Source: Janthinobacterium silvisoli
Lineage (GTDB): Bacteria > Pseudomonadota > Gammaproteobacteria > Burkholderiales > Burkholderiaceae_D
Assembly (NCBI RefSeq): GCF_014200725.1
Contig: NZ_JACHCL010000005.1
Location: 124,001 to 188,000 of the forward strand
DNA: 64,000 nucleotides
Direction: 5' to 3'
The notes below the pieces were generated by a model. That model saw nothing but the letters and a program-made list of their open reading frames with translations, made no database searches and was not told where the DNA came from. A program made the position numbers and the translations under genes. Below, one piece after another: positions 23,632-33,768 of the stretch. Positions within the stretch are counted from its first letter, which is position 1. Each line of letters begins with the position of its first letter.

Positions 23632-24729
23632 TCAGGTCGGGGTATCGACGTCGTCCCAGTCCGCATTTTCAAAGCGGGCCAGCCAGTTCAGCGCATGATG
23701 CCGTTCCAGCACCACGCCAGGAATCACGCCGTCCGGTGCATTCTTGCCATCGATATCGGCTTGCCTGACGGCCCAATGCAAGCGGTAATGCAGGTCCAGG
23801 GCATCGATCAATTCGGCCGCCGGGCGCAATACCGCGCGACTGATCAATTCTTCAGCATCGGCATCGAGCACCAGGCTGGCCAGGTGACCGACGTCGCAGA
23901 TTGCATCCGGAAATGGCAGCTTGTCGATCAAGCCAATCGCCCAGGCCAGCAGATTGACGCCTTCGTAGCGCCAGCCGAACTGGGCCAGGTCTTGCGCTGC
24001 CGGCGTTGCCTCCTGCAGGAAGGCCAGCTCGCGCGGCGTGGCGGCGGCCAGCGCCAGCGGCAAGCGCGTGCCGATTTCGTCAAGCGACAAGTCTTTATGC
24101 TCGGACAGGAATTCGGCGCGCAAGGCCACGGCAAACAACGCCAGCACGCGCGCGGCGACCTCTTGCGGACTACGCAAGCTCACTTCCGGCACGGCTATCA
24201 CCGGTGGCAGGCTGGACGGCACATGGATAGCCCGTTCCGCCAGCAAGCGGTCCGTGCGGGCTTTGCGCTCAAACGCTTCCTGGGGATAAGGTATTTGCGC
24301 CGCCGGATCTTCCTGCGCACCATCGGACGCCTGCAACAGCAAGCCGGCCGGATCGTGGATATTGCCATTTTGCAGGAACAGGATGGCATTCGCCTCTAGC
24401 GCCCAGGCATGGAAAGCGGCCAGGTGTTCGGCCGGCACTACCACGCTGACATGGCGCCGCACTTTTTGTATGTGGCGCAACAGGTGGTAGCGCGTGCGGG
24501 TCATCGCGCCATCGCCACGGCTTTGCACATAGCCCATAAAACCGTCGAGGTGCTTGCCGAGTTCGGGATCGCCATGATCGCGGTCGCCCAGCAAGTCGTG
24601 CGGGAAAGTCATAGTCGGCGGATCGCCGTTGGAACAATAGGCATTCAAAAGAATACGGTCATCGGCAGCAGTGTCTTTCGGCGGCGCCGCTTTCTTTTCG
24701 GCAAAAACACTTTTTAATATGTTAAGCAT
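23632..24729 (-). CDS. DUF4272 domain-containing protein
   Basis: A 365-aa soluble protein. The N-terminal half (about 25-140) has QNGNIHDPAGLLL. The C-terminal half matches the DUF4272 pattern with AERAIHVPSSLPPV, QEVAARVLALFAVALRAE, FGWRYEGVNLLAWAIGLID and the closing VLERHHALNWLARF. No catalytic motif or signal peptide is visible and the function is unknown. It stands alone between the DHA2 exporter and the heptad-repeat protein. Recognition of DUF4272 is from memory of the WRYE...LLWA and ERHHALNWL signatures. Confidence 0.7.
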   Translation of the reverse strand: MLNILKSVFAEKKAAPPKDTAADDRILLNAYCSNGDPPTMTFPHDLLGDRDHGDPELGKHLDGFMGYVQSRGDGAMTRTRYHLLRHIQKVRRHVSVVVPAEHLAAFHAWALEANAILFLQNGNIHDPAGLLLQASDGAQEDPAAQIPYPQEAFERKARTDRLLAERAIHVPSSLPPVIAVPEVSLRSPQEVAARVLALFAVALRAEFLSEHKDLSLDEIGTRLPLALAAATPRELAFLQEATPAAQDLAQFGWRYEGVNLLAWAIGLIDKLPFPDAICDVGHLASLVLDADAEELISRAVLRPAAELIDALDLHYRLHWAVRQADIDGKNAPDGVIPGVVLERHHALNWLARFENADWDDVDTPT

Positions 24730-24856
24730 GGCAAGTCCAGGTAATACGGTGTGATTGGCTGGTGAAACATCTATCGATTACAGTTGCTTGAAGATATTAG
24801 CAGCCAGATCAAAAACACCGTGTCCCCTAGACATATGCGTCAGGCAAGCCAGGATA

Positions 24857-25711
24857 TCAGACAGGCCTGGCTTTGCCACTGCGCAAAGCTTCTTCGATAA
24901 TGGCGCGGGTCGCCTTGTCAGCTGCCTTCGACGCTTGCTCTTGCTGCTTGCCCAGCGTCTGCATCTGCTTGCCCAACGCATCCATGGGTTTGCCGTTTTC
25001 CTTCATTTGCTGCGACAAGGCTTGCATCGAGGCAGCATCGCGGTCATGGATCGCGGCAAGGCGGTCGCCGTGCTGCTCCATCTGGTCTTGCAGGCTTTCC
25101 ATCTTTGCCTGCAATTTCTCCACCTCGCGGTCGGCCGCTGCACGCTCGCTATCGCTGCTGGCCAGCGCCTGGCGGCGTGAGGCCTGCCCCAGTTGACGCC
25201 CCACGTCCCCTTGCTGGCGGCCCAGTGCATTCATCTGCTCGCTCTCGGTGCGCGCTGCGGCCGATTGATTGCGGCCCTGTGCACTCATCTGCTTGCCCAA
25301 AGCGCCCATGCTCTTGCCCTGAGCCCCCATTTGCTTGCCCAGACTGCTCATTTGTTTGCCGAGTTCCTGCGTAGGCTGCCAAGCCGCATCAATCCTGGCC
25401 AACAGGGCAGGATCTTGCAGCAGATATGCCTTGCCCTGATCGCGGAACCACAGGAACGATCCCTTGACCGAGCTTTTCAAACGTTTGACCTGCTCGCCAT
25501 CAAGATTGCTACCCACCATGGTGATGCTGTCTTTGCCGCCATCGACCAGTGCATAGCCCTCACCGCCTGTGTTCGTGGAATAGTTGACCCGTGTACTGGC
25601 CGCTGCAGGCGCGACAGCAGGCTGGGGTGGCTCCGGCGGCTGCACGGCCAGCACGCTGCCGCTGATAAGGATGCCGGCCAGGCTGAGGATCAAACGGTGG
25701 GGAGTGCTCAT
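24857..25711 (-). CDS. Secreted heptad-repeat protein resembling the tail of BlaR1/M56-type proteins
   Basis: A 284-aa protein with a signal peptide (about 1-23) and a Pro/Ala linker. A small domain (about 50-110) contains YALVDGGKDSITMVGSN and SFLWFRDQGKAYLLQDPALL. From about residue 117 come heptads of the form L-G-K-Q-M-x-x (LGKQMSS, LGKQMGA, QGKSMGA, LGKQMSA) and a long Gln/Lys/Glu-rich coiled coil. I recall a similar WFR...GKxYVIRDPAxLA plus LGKQQEALG tail on BlaR1/M56 peptidase-like proteins of other proteobacteria, but here no peptidase or transmembrane part is present. GAGG lies 6 bases before the ATG at 25709-25711. Function unknown. Confidence 0.65.
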   Translation of the reverse strand: MSTPHRLILSLAGILISGSVLAVQPPEPPQPAVAPAAASTRVNYSTNTGGEGYALVDGGKDSITMVGSNLDGEQVKRLKSSVKGSFLWFRDQGKAYLLQDPALLARIDAAWQPTQELGKQMSSLGKQMGAQGKSMGALGKQMSAQGRNQSAAARTESEQMNALGRQQGDVGRQLGQASRRQALASSDSERAAADREVEKLQAKMESLQDQMEQHGDRLAAIHDRDAASMQALSQQMKENGKPMDALGKQMQTLGKQQEQASKAADKATRAIIEEALRSGKARPV

Positions 25712-25759
25712 GGCTGCCTCGTTAAAAAGTGATAGAGCCTGGACTGTAGCGCTGGATGG

Positions 25760-25893
25760 CATGCATCTCCAGCAGTGCGCGATGGAAGGTCAAAACGGAT
25801 GGCTGGACGGCATGTTCATGCGATGGATGGCAAATCGTCCAGGCAAAAAAAAGCGGAGGTGGGAGCCCTCCGCGGAAAGTGCCGTGGTACGGC
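25760..25893. repeat. Degenerate direct repeat, copy 1 (period 157 bases)
   Basis: Copy 1 shares with copy 2 the ordered blocks CATGCA, GTCAAAAC, GCATG, CAA, an A-run, a CGGAG...CTCCGC hairpin and the exact palindrome GCCGTGGTACGGC (25881-25893). The offset is 157 bases at the left blocks and 149 at the right end, owing to 8 bases missing in copy 2. The repeat lies between the secreted heptad-repeat gene and frmA, in a 347-base gap with no convincing coding frame. Confidence 0.75.
25844..25873 (-). terminator. Terminator hairpin of repeat copy 1
   Basis: On the minus strand, GCGGAGG/CCTCCGC stems with a 7-base loop are followed by eight T. The palindrome GCCGTACCACGGC lies just upstream. No annotated gene ends here except possibly a small RNA starting around 25915. 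Confidence 0.75.
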
Positions 25894-25916
25894 ATGGACA
25901 AGATAACGCAAGCAAA

Positions 25917-26042
25917 CATGCACATCGAGCGCCACGCGACGAAGCGTCAAAACAAAGGACTGAACTGCATGCTGGCGCGACGGATAGCAAGCAGATAAAA
26001 AAACGGAGACCCGAGGTCTCCGCAAAAACGCCGTGGTACGGC
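25917..26042. repeat. Degenerate direct repeat, copy 2
   Basis: The second copy of the 25760-25893 unit lies immediately downstream of the frmA stop on the minus strand. It includes the palindrome at 26030-26042 and a TTGACG box (minus strand, 25944-25949) matched by TTGACC in copy 1. Confidence 0.75.
25997..26023 (-). terminator. Terminator of frmA (repeat copy 2)
   Basis: CGGAGAC/GTCTCCG stem with a 5-base loop followed on the minus strand by six T and AT, about 36 bases after the frmA stop. Confidence 0.85.
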
Positions 26043-26058
26043 GTAGCTTGATACAGTC

Positions 26059-27165
26059 TTAATACAGTACGACGGAGCGTATCGATTCACCGCTCTTCAT
26101 CAAATCAAAGCCCTGGTTGATATCATCGAGTTTCAAGCGGTGCGTGATCAGGTCATCGATATTGAGTTTGCCTTCCATATACCAGTCGACGATCTTCGGC
26201 ACGTCCGTGCGGCCGCGCGCGCCGCCGAAAGCCGAACCCTTCCACACGCGTCCCGTCACCAGCTGGAATGGGCGGGTCGAGATTTCCTGGCCGGCCGCCG
26301 CCACGCCGATAATAATGGACTGGCCCCAGCCCTTGTGGCAGCACTCGAGCGACTGGCGCATGGTGGTGGTATTGCCGATGCACTCGAAGCTGTAGTCGGC
26401 ACCGCCATCGGTCAGCTGGATAATCGTGTCGACCACGTTTTCCACTTCATTGGCGTTGACGAAATGCGTCATGCCGAACTTGCGGGCGATTTCCTGGCGC
26501 GCCGGGTTGATGTCGACGCCGATGATTTTATCGGCGCCCACCATCTTGGCAGCCTGGATCACGTTCAAGCCGATGCCGCCCAGGCCGAACACCACCACAT
26601 TGGCGCCCGCTTCCACCTTGGCCGTAAACAGCACGGCGCCCACGCCGGTGGTCACGCCGCAACCGATGTAGCAAACCTTGTCGAACGGTGCGTCGGAGCG
26701 TATCTTCGCCAGCGCGATTTCCGGCACCACGATGTAGTTGGAAAACGTCGAGGTGCCCATGTAATGGAAAATGGGCTTGCCGTCGATGGAAAACCGCGAA
26801 GTCGCATCCGGCATCAAACCACGGCCTTGCGTGGAGCGGATCGACTGGCACAGATTGGTCTTTTGCGACAGGCAGAATTTGCACTGGCGGCATTCGGGCG
26901 TGTACAGCGGGATGACGTGATCATCTTTTTTCAGGCTTTTCACGCCAGGGCCCACGTCAACCACCACGCCGGCGCCTTCATGGCCCAGGATGGCGGGGAA
27001 GATACCTTCCGGGTCGGCGCCCGAGAGTGTGTAGTAATCGGTATGGCAAATGCCGGTGGCCTTGATTTCCACCAGTACTTCGCCTTCGCGCGGACCGGCC
27101 AGGTCCACTTCCTCGATCGTCAAAGGCGCGCCCGCCTTCCATGCCACTGCTGCTTTGGTTTTCAT
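26059..27165 (-). CDS. frmA: S-(hydroxymethyl)glutathione dehydrogenase / class III alcohol dehydrogenase
   Basis: Oxidises the glutathione adduct of formaldehyde with NAD+; also reduces S-nitrosoglutathione. The 368-aa protein has the catalytic zinc ligand region GICHTDYYTLSGADPEG with GHEGAGVV, and the four-Cys structural zinc site in CRQCKFCLSQKTNLC. The Rossmann motif is VFGLGGIGLNVIQ and the class III coenzyme segment is IIGVDINPARQE. The C-terminus GESIRSVVLY is typical of AdhC/FrmA. No frmR, esterase frmB or gfa gene is adjacent; the ANTAR regulator is the upstream neighbour on the same strand. Confidence 0.95.
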   Translation of the reverse strand: MKTKAAVAWKAGAPLTIEEVDLAGPREGEVLVEIKATGICHTDYYTLSGADPEGIFPAILGHEGAGVVVDVGPGVKSLKKDDHVIPLYTPECRQCKFCLSQKTNLCQSIRSTQGRGLMPDATSRFSIDGKPIFHYMGTSTFSNYIVVPEIALAKIRSDAPFDKVCYIGCGVTTGVGAVLFTAKVEAGANVVVFGLGGIGLNVIQAAKMVGADKIIGVDINPARQEIARKFGMTHFVNANEVENVVDTIIQLTDGGADYSFECIGNTTTMRQSLECCHKGWGQSIIIGVAAAGQEISTRPFQLVTGRVWKGSAFGGARGRTDVPKIVDWYMEGKLNIDDLITHRLKLDDINQGFDLMKSGESIRSVVLY

Positions 27166-27271
27166 GTCTGTCCTGTCGGTGATGGGATCGGGCGCTTGAA
27201 CTTAACTAAAACACGCCACATCCCCGCATGATAGCAAACGGGCACGCATGGCAGGCGCCCATGCAGCAGAC

Positions 27272-27904
27272 TTACTTGGTCTTGGCGCGGTTCAAAAAAG
27301 CGCCATGCAAGCCGTTCAGGGTTTCCTCGGCCAGCAGCAGCTGGTTGGCAATCTCATTGATCTTGCGGCGGCTGGAACGGGCATGGTCGCGCAGCACTTC
27401 GAACGCCGTGTTGCGGTCGGTCTGGAACTTGCCCATCAAGAGGCCCACCGCCAGGCTGGTTTCGCGGCCAGCTGCCAGCGCCGCATTCAGGTTCAATTCC
27501 GTGCGGCGCAGCTGGCGGATATCGTCCGCGCGCGCCAGACCCGCTTCAAACGCCGGCATCAAGCGGCCTTCATCGACCGGTTTCACCACATAACCGACGG
27601 CGCCGTAAGCGGCCGCCTGCTTGCCCGATTCGCTGTCGCCGCTACCGGACAGGAACATGAAGGGTACGGCCGTTTCGCCATGCAGGCGCTTGGCCAGTTC
27701 CAGGCCGGACATGCCGGGCATATGGATGTCGAGCAGGGCCAGGTCAGGCTCGCGCTGGGCGATCAATTGCAGCGCCACTTCGGCCGAATTGGCCAGCGCC
27801 GTTTCATAACCGGCATGACGCAGGACTTCGCCAAGGAATTCCAACAGGAGCTGGTCATCGTCAACGATCAGGATAAGGCGTTTCGCGGCGGCTGGCTGAC
27901 TCAT
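27272..27904 (-). CDS. Response regulator with REC and ANTAR RNA-binding domains
   Basis: A 210-aa protein. The REC domain (about 10-125) has the acidic pair D15/D16/D17, phospho-acceptor D59 in LLDIHMPG and K108 in VVKPV. A helical linker leads to a C-terminal ANTAR domain (about 145-200) with the typical AVGLLMGKFQTDRNTAFEVLRDHAR and SSRRKINEIANQLL segments. REC-ANTAR proteins act as transcription antitermination factors by binding tandem hairpins in nascent RNA. No partner kinase is adjacent. A GAGG 12 bases before the ATG at 27904 is the only RBS candidate. Confidence 0.88.
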   Translation of the reverse strand: MSQPAAAKRLILIVDDDQLLLEFLGEVLRHAGYETALANSAEVALQLIAQREPDLALLDIHMPGMSGLELAKRLHGETAVPFMFLSGSGDSESGKQAAAYGAVGYVVKPVDEGRLMPAFEAGLARADDIRQLRRTELNLNAALAAGRETSLAVGLLMGKFQTDRNTAFEVLRDHARSSRRKINEIANQLLLAEETLNGLHGAFLNRAKTK

Positions 27905-27996
27905 GGGTAAAGAAACCTCGGTAATGAATGATGTCCTTATTATATGCCGATTATCTGCAAAAACCGCCGCTCCGCAGCAATGGTCACGCGGTGATT

Positions 27997-28608
27997 TCAA
28001 GCGCTAAACAAGCGATTGAATTGCCCCACTGCAACAATAGGATCGTCCGCCTGGTACACGCTGCTGATGGCCGCCACCATATCGGCGCCGCGCGCAGTCA
28101 GCGGGGCCGCATTGATCGGCGTCATGCCGCCGATCACCACGCATGGCAAGGCGATCTCGCGCCTGGCTTGCAAGACGATATCGGGATCGGTCGTGACCGC
28201 ATATTTTTTCACCAGCGACGGGTAAAAGCCGCCAAAGGCCACATAACTGGCGCGACCCTTTTGCGCCGCATGGGCCAGCGCCAGGTCGCCATAACACGAG
28301 GCGCCCACGATCTTGCCAGCGCCCAGCTGCGCCCGCACCTGCGCCACCGAAGCGTCGGTGCCGCCCACGTGCACGCCATCTGCATCGAGCTCTTCACATA
28401 GCTCGACGAAATCATTGATGATAAAGGGTACCCGGTACTTGCGCGCCAGCGCCAGCAAGGCGCCCGCCTGCTCGCGCCGCTGCCCCGCATCAGCGTTCTT
28501 GTGGCGGTACTGCAGCAGCGCCACGCCGGTACGCAAGGCTTGTTCGCTCACCTCCAGCAATTTTTCAGTGTCATCCCAATTGGGGGTGACCAGATACAGT
28601 CCACGCAT
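27997..28608 (-). CDS. thiE: Thiamine-phosphate synthase
   Basis: Joins hydroxymethylpyrimidine diphosphate and thiazole phosphate to thiamine phosphate. The 203-aa TIM-barrel protein shows GVALLQYRHKNAD, FIINDFVELCEELDADGVHVGG, VGASCYGD, SYVAFGGFYPSLVKKYA and PCVVIGGMTPINA, all ThiE hallmarks. AGGAG lies 5 bases before the ATG, which overlaps the thiD stop by one base (TAATG). It is the last gene of the thi operon. An in-frame extension upstream to 28824 overlaps thiD and is not used. Confidence 0.93.
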   Translation of the reverse strand: MRGLYLVTPNWDDTEKLLEVSEQALRTGVALLQYRHKNADAGQRREQAGALLALARKYRVPFIINDFVELCEELDADGVHVGGTDASVAQVRAQLGAGKIVGASCYGDLALAHAAQKGRASYVAFGGFYPSLVKKYAVTTDPDIVLQARREIALPCVVIGGMTPINAAPLTARGADMVAAISSVYQADDPIVAVGQFNRLFSA

Positions 28609-29405
28609 TATTTCTCCTGTAGATAGTTGAGCCGCTGCGGCATGGCCTGCCCCGCCGCCACGGCATAAGCACCAGCCAAAGCAGCATGGCAATAGCTTTG
28701 CGCGCCATCGAGTGCATCGTCCATAGCCTGCCCCTGCGCCAGCCGCGCCGCGATGGCGGCGGCCAGGGTGCAGCCGCTGCCATGAAATTCGCCTGGCAGC
28801 CTGGGCCAGGCCCAGGCGCGGCACATGGCGCCTCCTTCAAACCAGCGGTTGACGACCACCTCGCCCTCGCCATGCCCGCCCGTCACCAGCACATGCTGAC
28901 AGCCTTGCGCCTGTAAAAAAGCGGCCTGGTCCGCCACCGCAAGCTGCCCGCTGAGGCTCAAGGCTTCCGGTCCATTCGGTACTAACACGGTAGTGATGGG
29001 CAGCAAGGGAGAGAGTGCCTGCACCGCATCATCGCGGCTGAGCACGTCTCCATGGCCGCTGGCCAGCACCGGGTCCAGCACCACGGCCAAGCCCGGCTGG
29101 CGCTGGCGCAATTGGGCGATCAGTTCGGCGACCACGCGCGCATTGGCCGCGCTGCCGGGAATGCCGATCTTCACGGCGTGGATGACCATTTTGTCTATCA
29201 AGACCTGCGCCTGGCGCCGCAACAACTCGGGCGCCACCGGTTCGACGCCATACACACGGTCGTTGTCCTGCACGGTCAGGGCTGTGATCACCGGCAGCGC
29301 ATGTGCGCCCTGCGCCGCGATGGCGAGGATATCGGCGGCGATGCCGGCGCCGCCCGAAGGGTCGACGCCGGCAAACACCAGTACCGTCTTGCGGCTAGCG
29401 GCCAT
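28608..29405 (-). CDS. thiD: Hydroxymethylpyrimidine/phosphomethylpyrimidine kinase
   Basis: Phosphorylates HMP and HMP-P for thiamine synthesis. A 265-aa ribokinase-fold protein with VFAGVDPSGGAGIAADILA, the ALTVQDNDRV segment, KIGIPGSAANARVV, VLDPVLASGHGD and the anion-hole motif GEFHGSGCTLAAAIA. The start ATG overlaps the thiG stop (TGATG). The frame is open further upstream, but only through thiG sequence. Its place between thiG and thiE puts pyrimidine activation in the same transcript as thiazole formation and coupling. Confidence 0.92.
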   Translation of the reverse strand: MAASRKTVLVFAGVDPSGGAGIAADILAIAAQGAHALPVITALTVQDNDRVYGVEPVAPELLRRQAQVLIDKMVIHAVKIGIPGSAANARVVAELIAQLRQRQPGLAVVLDPVLASGHGDVLSRDDAVQALSPLLPITTVLVPNGPEALSLSGQLAVADQAAFLQAQGCQHVLVTGGHGEGEVVVNRWFEGGAMCRAWAWPRLPGEFHGSGCTLAAAIAARLAQGQAMDDALDGAQSYCHAALAGAYAVAAGQAMPQRLNYLQEK

Positions 29406-30199
29406 CACGCCAGGCGGCCCGCCATCGGCGACGACGGCGAGGCCGCAAATTTCTTCGGCATCCGTCCCGCCAAAAACGCCTCGCGCCCTGCCCGCACGGC
29501 CAGCTTCATGGCGCGGGCCATGCGCACGGGATCGCGCGCACCGGCAATGGCAGTGTTCATCAGCACGCCATCGCAACCGAGTTCCATGGCAATCGCCGCG
29601 TCCGACGCCGTACCCACGCCCGCGTCGACCAGCACCGGCACCCTGGCCTGCTCGATGATCAGCGACAGATTCCACGGATTCAGAATACCCATGCCCGAGC
29701 CGATCAGGGAGGCCAGCGGCATCACGGCCACGCAGCCGATGTCTTCCAGGATTTTCGCCTGGATAGGGTCATCGCTGCAGTACACCATCACGTCAAAACC
29801 ATCCTTGACCAGCGCTTCGGCCGCGACCAGGGTTTCCGGCATATGCGGGAACAGGGTCTTTTCATCGCCCAGCACTTCGAGCTTGACCAGATTGCGCCCA
29901 CCCAGCAGCTCGCGCGCCAACTGCAAGGTGTAGACGGCGTCCTTGGCCGTGTAGCAGCCGGCCGTATTGGGCAAGATCGTGTAGCGGTCGGGCGGCACGA
30001 AGTCGAGCAGGCTGGGTGCGTGCGGGTCCTGGCCGATATTCACGCGGCGTATCGCCACGGTGATGATTTCCGCTTCGGCCGCATCGGTGGCCTCGCGCGT
30101 CTGCGGCAAGTCCCGGTATTTGCCGCTACCCACCAGCAAACGCGATTGATACTGCTTGCCTGCGATGGTCAGCAGGTCGTTCTGTGTTTCCGTATTCAT
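29405..30199 (-). CDS. thiG: Thiazole synthase
   Basis: Forms the thiazole phosphate from DXP, the ThiS thiocarboxylate and dehydroglycine. The 264-aa protein has [10 protein letters not shown], the VAIRRVN segment, [29 protein letters not shown] with the Schiff-base Lys, and [22 protein letters not shown]. The ribosome-binding site AAGGAAG precedes the ATG. It lies 18 bases after thiS and overlaps thiD. Its DXP substrate is made by the dxs product encoded 27 kb away in the window. Confidence 0.96.
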   Translation of the reverse strand: MNTETQNDLLTIAGKQYQSRLLVGSGKYRDLPQTREATDAAEAEIITVAIRRVNIGQDPHAPSLLDFVPPDRYTILPNTAGCYTAKDAVYTLQLARELLGGRNLVKLEVLGDEKTLFPHMPETLVAAEALVKDGFDVMVYCSDDPIQAKILEDIGCVAVMPLASLIGSGMGILNPWNLSLIIEQARVPVLVDAGVGTASDAAIAMELGCDGVLMNTAIAGARDPVRMARAMKLAVRAGREAFLAGRMPKKFAASPSSPMAGRLA

Positions 30200-30217
30200 G
30201 TGTTCTTCCTTATTCTT

Positions 30218-30421
30218 TCAGCCGCCACCGATGGCGCGTACGATTTCCACTTGATCCCGGGTTTCCAGGACTCTGTCAGGCCACACTTTGCGCGGCACGA
30301 CGCTGCGGTTGACGGCCAGCGCCAGCGCCTGGTTTTCCAGCGACAAGGTGGCGATCAACTGGTCCAGGGTTAGTCCCGGCGGCACCTGATGCGGTGCGCC
30401 GTTCAAGACGATCTCTATCAT
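30218..30421 (-). CDS. thiS: Sulfur carrier protein ThiS
   Basis: A 67-aa ubiquitin-fold protein beginning MIEIVLNGAPHQV and ending in the Gly-Gly tail needed for thiocarboxylation (RAIGGG). One extra Gly before the terminal pair is common in Burkholderiales. It gives sulfur to ThiG. AGGAGG lies before the ATG and it follows thiC by 16 bases. The adenylating partner ThiF/MoeB is not in the window. Confidence 0.93.
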   Translation of the reverse strand: MIEIVLNGAPHQVPPGLTLDQLIATLSLENQALALAVNRSVVPRKVWPDRVLETRDQVEIVRAIGGG

Positions 30422-30437
30422 TGCAGTGCCTCCTGAT

Positions 30438-32390
<1,953 letters not shown>

Positions 32391-32467
32391 CTAAGGAGGT
32401 TCGGATGTACCCAGCGCGCGCTCAATGAATGAATCAAACAAACAATCAGGCGGGTGTGCAGCATCCT

Positions 32468-32565
32468 AAAGCTTCCCTTCGCTGGCATTATCCAGATCAG
32501 GTTCGGAGGGTATTTCTCACCCGCGCTTCACCGTGTTTCCACAGTCAAGGCAGGACCCCTAGCGT
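32468..32565 (-). promoter_or_regulatory. TPP (THI-element) riboswitch controlling the thi operon
   Basis: On the minus strand the leader contains AGGGGTCCTGCC, GGGTGAGAAATACCC and the near-invariant block GAACCTGATCTGGATAATGC followed by CAGCGAAGGGA. This is the conserved thi-box core of the TPP aptamer. It ends about 117 bases before thiC. A sequence with purine-rich GGAGGTTC lies in the intervening region. Confidence 0.95.
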
Positions 32566-32589
32566 TTGCCGCCTTGCGGCAGCGGAGCA

Positions 32590-32619
32590 ATTATACGCTT
32601 TAACTACAGCGTCTTTCAA
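32590..32619 (-). promoter_or_regulatory. Sigma70 promoter of the thi operon
   Basis: Minus-strand TTGAAA, an 18-base spacer and a perfect TATAAT. Transcription would begin around 32583, some 20 bases before the TPP aptamer. Confidence 0.75.
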
Positions 32620-32631
32620 ACAAAGTGAGGG

Positions 32632-32889
32632 CTATTTCTTCTTGCCCCATTGCCAGCGCGTCGGTTCACCCTTGCGCGCGCAGATACCGATCAACAGGGC
32701 AAAGACGGCCACTTCGTACACGATGTAAGCCACCAGTGATTCCTGTGGCGGAAACAGAAAGGCGCCGCAGGCGAACAGCAGCAGCGCAGCGAGGAACACC
32801 AGCCAGCCCTGCCAGGCGATGGGCAAGCCCCAGCCCATGCCGTAGCTCTTGGCGGGGAACCAGTATTTGGGAGGCGATTTTTCAGCCAT
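32632..32889 (-). CDS. Small two-helix membrane protein, unknown function
   Basis: An 85-aa protein beginning MAEKSPPKYWFPAKSYGMGWG, with two hydrophobic helices (about 27-45 and 53-70) and a basic C-terminus ending WQWGKKK. AAGGAG lies 5 bases before the ATG at 32887-32889, which decides against a GTG six bases earlier. Similar short proteins occur in other Burkholderiales to my recollection, without a known role. It overlaps no other gene; the thi promoter lies just downstream of its stop. Confidence 0.75.
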   Translation of the reverse strand: MAEKSPPKYWFPAKSYGMGWGLPIAWQGWLVFLAALLLFACGAFLFPPQESLVAYIVYEVAVFALLIGICARKGEPTRWQWGKKK

Positions 32890-32931
32890 GATCACTCCTT
32901 GTTAATGAATACACACAAGGCACAGTCTACA

Positions 32932-33744
32932 TCAGGCGTGCCGCAAACGCAGGCGCTCGCTCACATCAAGCCCGATGCCGCGGTAGCCGATAAAGCGGCT
33001 GCCATTGTCAAACATCGGTTCGCCACTGACTTGCAGGTACTGCATGCTGCCGTCAGGGTTGCTGCGGCTATAGATAAAGTCGAGAAACGGTTCGCGCGCG
33101 GCGATCTTGGCGTCGAGCATAGCCCGCTCATCGGCATTCCAGCGCTGCGGTTCCTCGGCGCTGCCGATGCCCAGCATCTCGGCCACGGGACCGGAAAAGC
33201 GCGTCAGATTACCGTGTGCATCCTGCTCCCAGTACCAGTCCGACGACAATTCCGTGAAGCGCTGGAAGCGCGCTTCGCTGGCGCGCAATTCCGCCGTGCG
33301 CTCATCGACCATCAGTTCCAGCGACTTGCTGTAGTCATTGAGTTTCTGGTACAGCAGCCGCACTTCCAGCATATTGTGGATGCGCGTTTTCACTTCCACC
33401 AGGTCGAAGGGCTTGCTGACGAAATCCTTGGCGCCCGCCTGCAGCGCGCGCAGCTTGTGGCCCGGCTGGGCGGTGATCACCAGCACCGGCAGATAACTGC
33501 CCGCCTCGATGTCGCGCAAGCCTTCCATCACTTCGAAGCCGTCCATTTCAGGCATCTGCAAATCGAGCAGGATCAAGTCGTAGCGGTGTTCCTGGTGCAG
33601 CGCGCGCACGGCTTGCGGGTCCATGGTGGAACTGATGCGGCTATAGCCGGCATTGCGCAGCATCTGCTCGAGCAGCATGACATTGGCTTCCTGGTCATCG
33701 ACGACGAGGATGCTGGCGTTCAAAATCTCGGTAGCTTGCAACAT
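32932..33744 (-). CDS. REC-PAS signalling protein without an output domain
   Basis: A 270-aa protein. The REC domain (about 10-125) has D16/D17, phospho-acceptor D61 in LLDLQMPEMDG and K111 in VSKPF. A coiled coil (about 126-160, YQKLNDYSKSLELMVDERTAEL) and a PAS/PAC domain (about 162-268, with DWYWEQDAHGNLTRFSGP and GYRGIGLDVSER) follow. The protein stops straight after the PAC segment where GGDEF, EAL or kinase domains usually follow, so it may act through protein contacts. Its start is 24 bases past the hybrid kinase stop, so the two are probably one unit and the kinase is the obvious phosphodonor. Confidence 0.83.
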   Translation of the reverse strand: MLQATEILNASILVVDDQEANVMLLEQMLRNAGYSRISSTMDPQAVRALHQEHRYDLILLDLQMPEMDGFEVMEGLRDIEAGSYLPVLVITAQPGHKLRALQAGAKDFVSKPFDLVEVKTRIHNMLEVRLLYQKLNDYSKSLELMVDERTAELRASEARFQRFTELSSDWYWEQDAHGNLTRFSGPVAEMLGIGSAEEPQRWNADERAMLDAKIAAREPFLDFIYSRSNPDGSMQYLQVSGEPMFDNGSRFIGYRGIGLDVSERLRLRHA

Positions 33745-33768
33745 GGTGTGTTCCTAAAAAATGCTGAA

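Noticed and set aside
25756..25998. Small frames on both strands in the repeat region downstream of frmA.
   Set aside because: One minus-strand frame shows some similarity between the two repeat copies, but it crosses the terminator hairpins and T-runs and has no ribosome-binding site, so an RNA or regulatory role is more likely.
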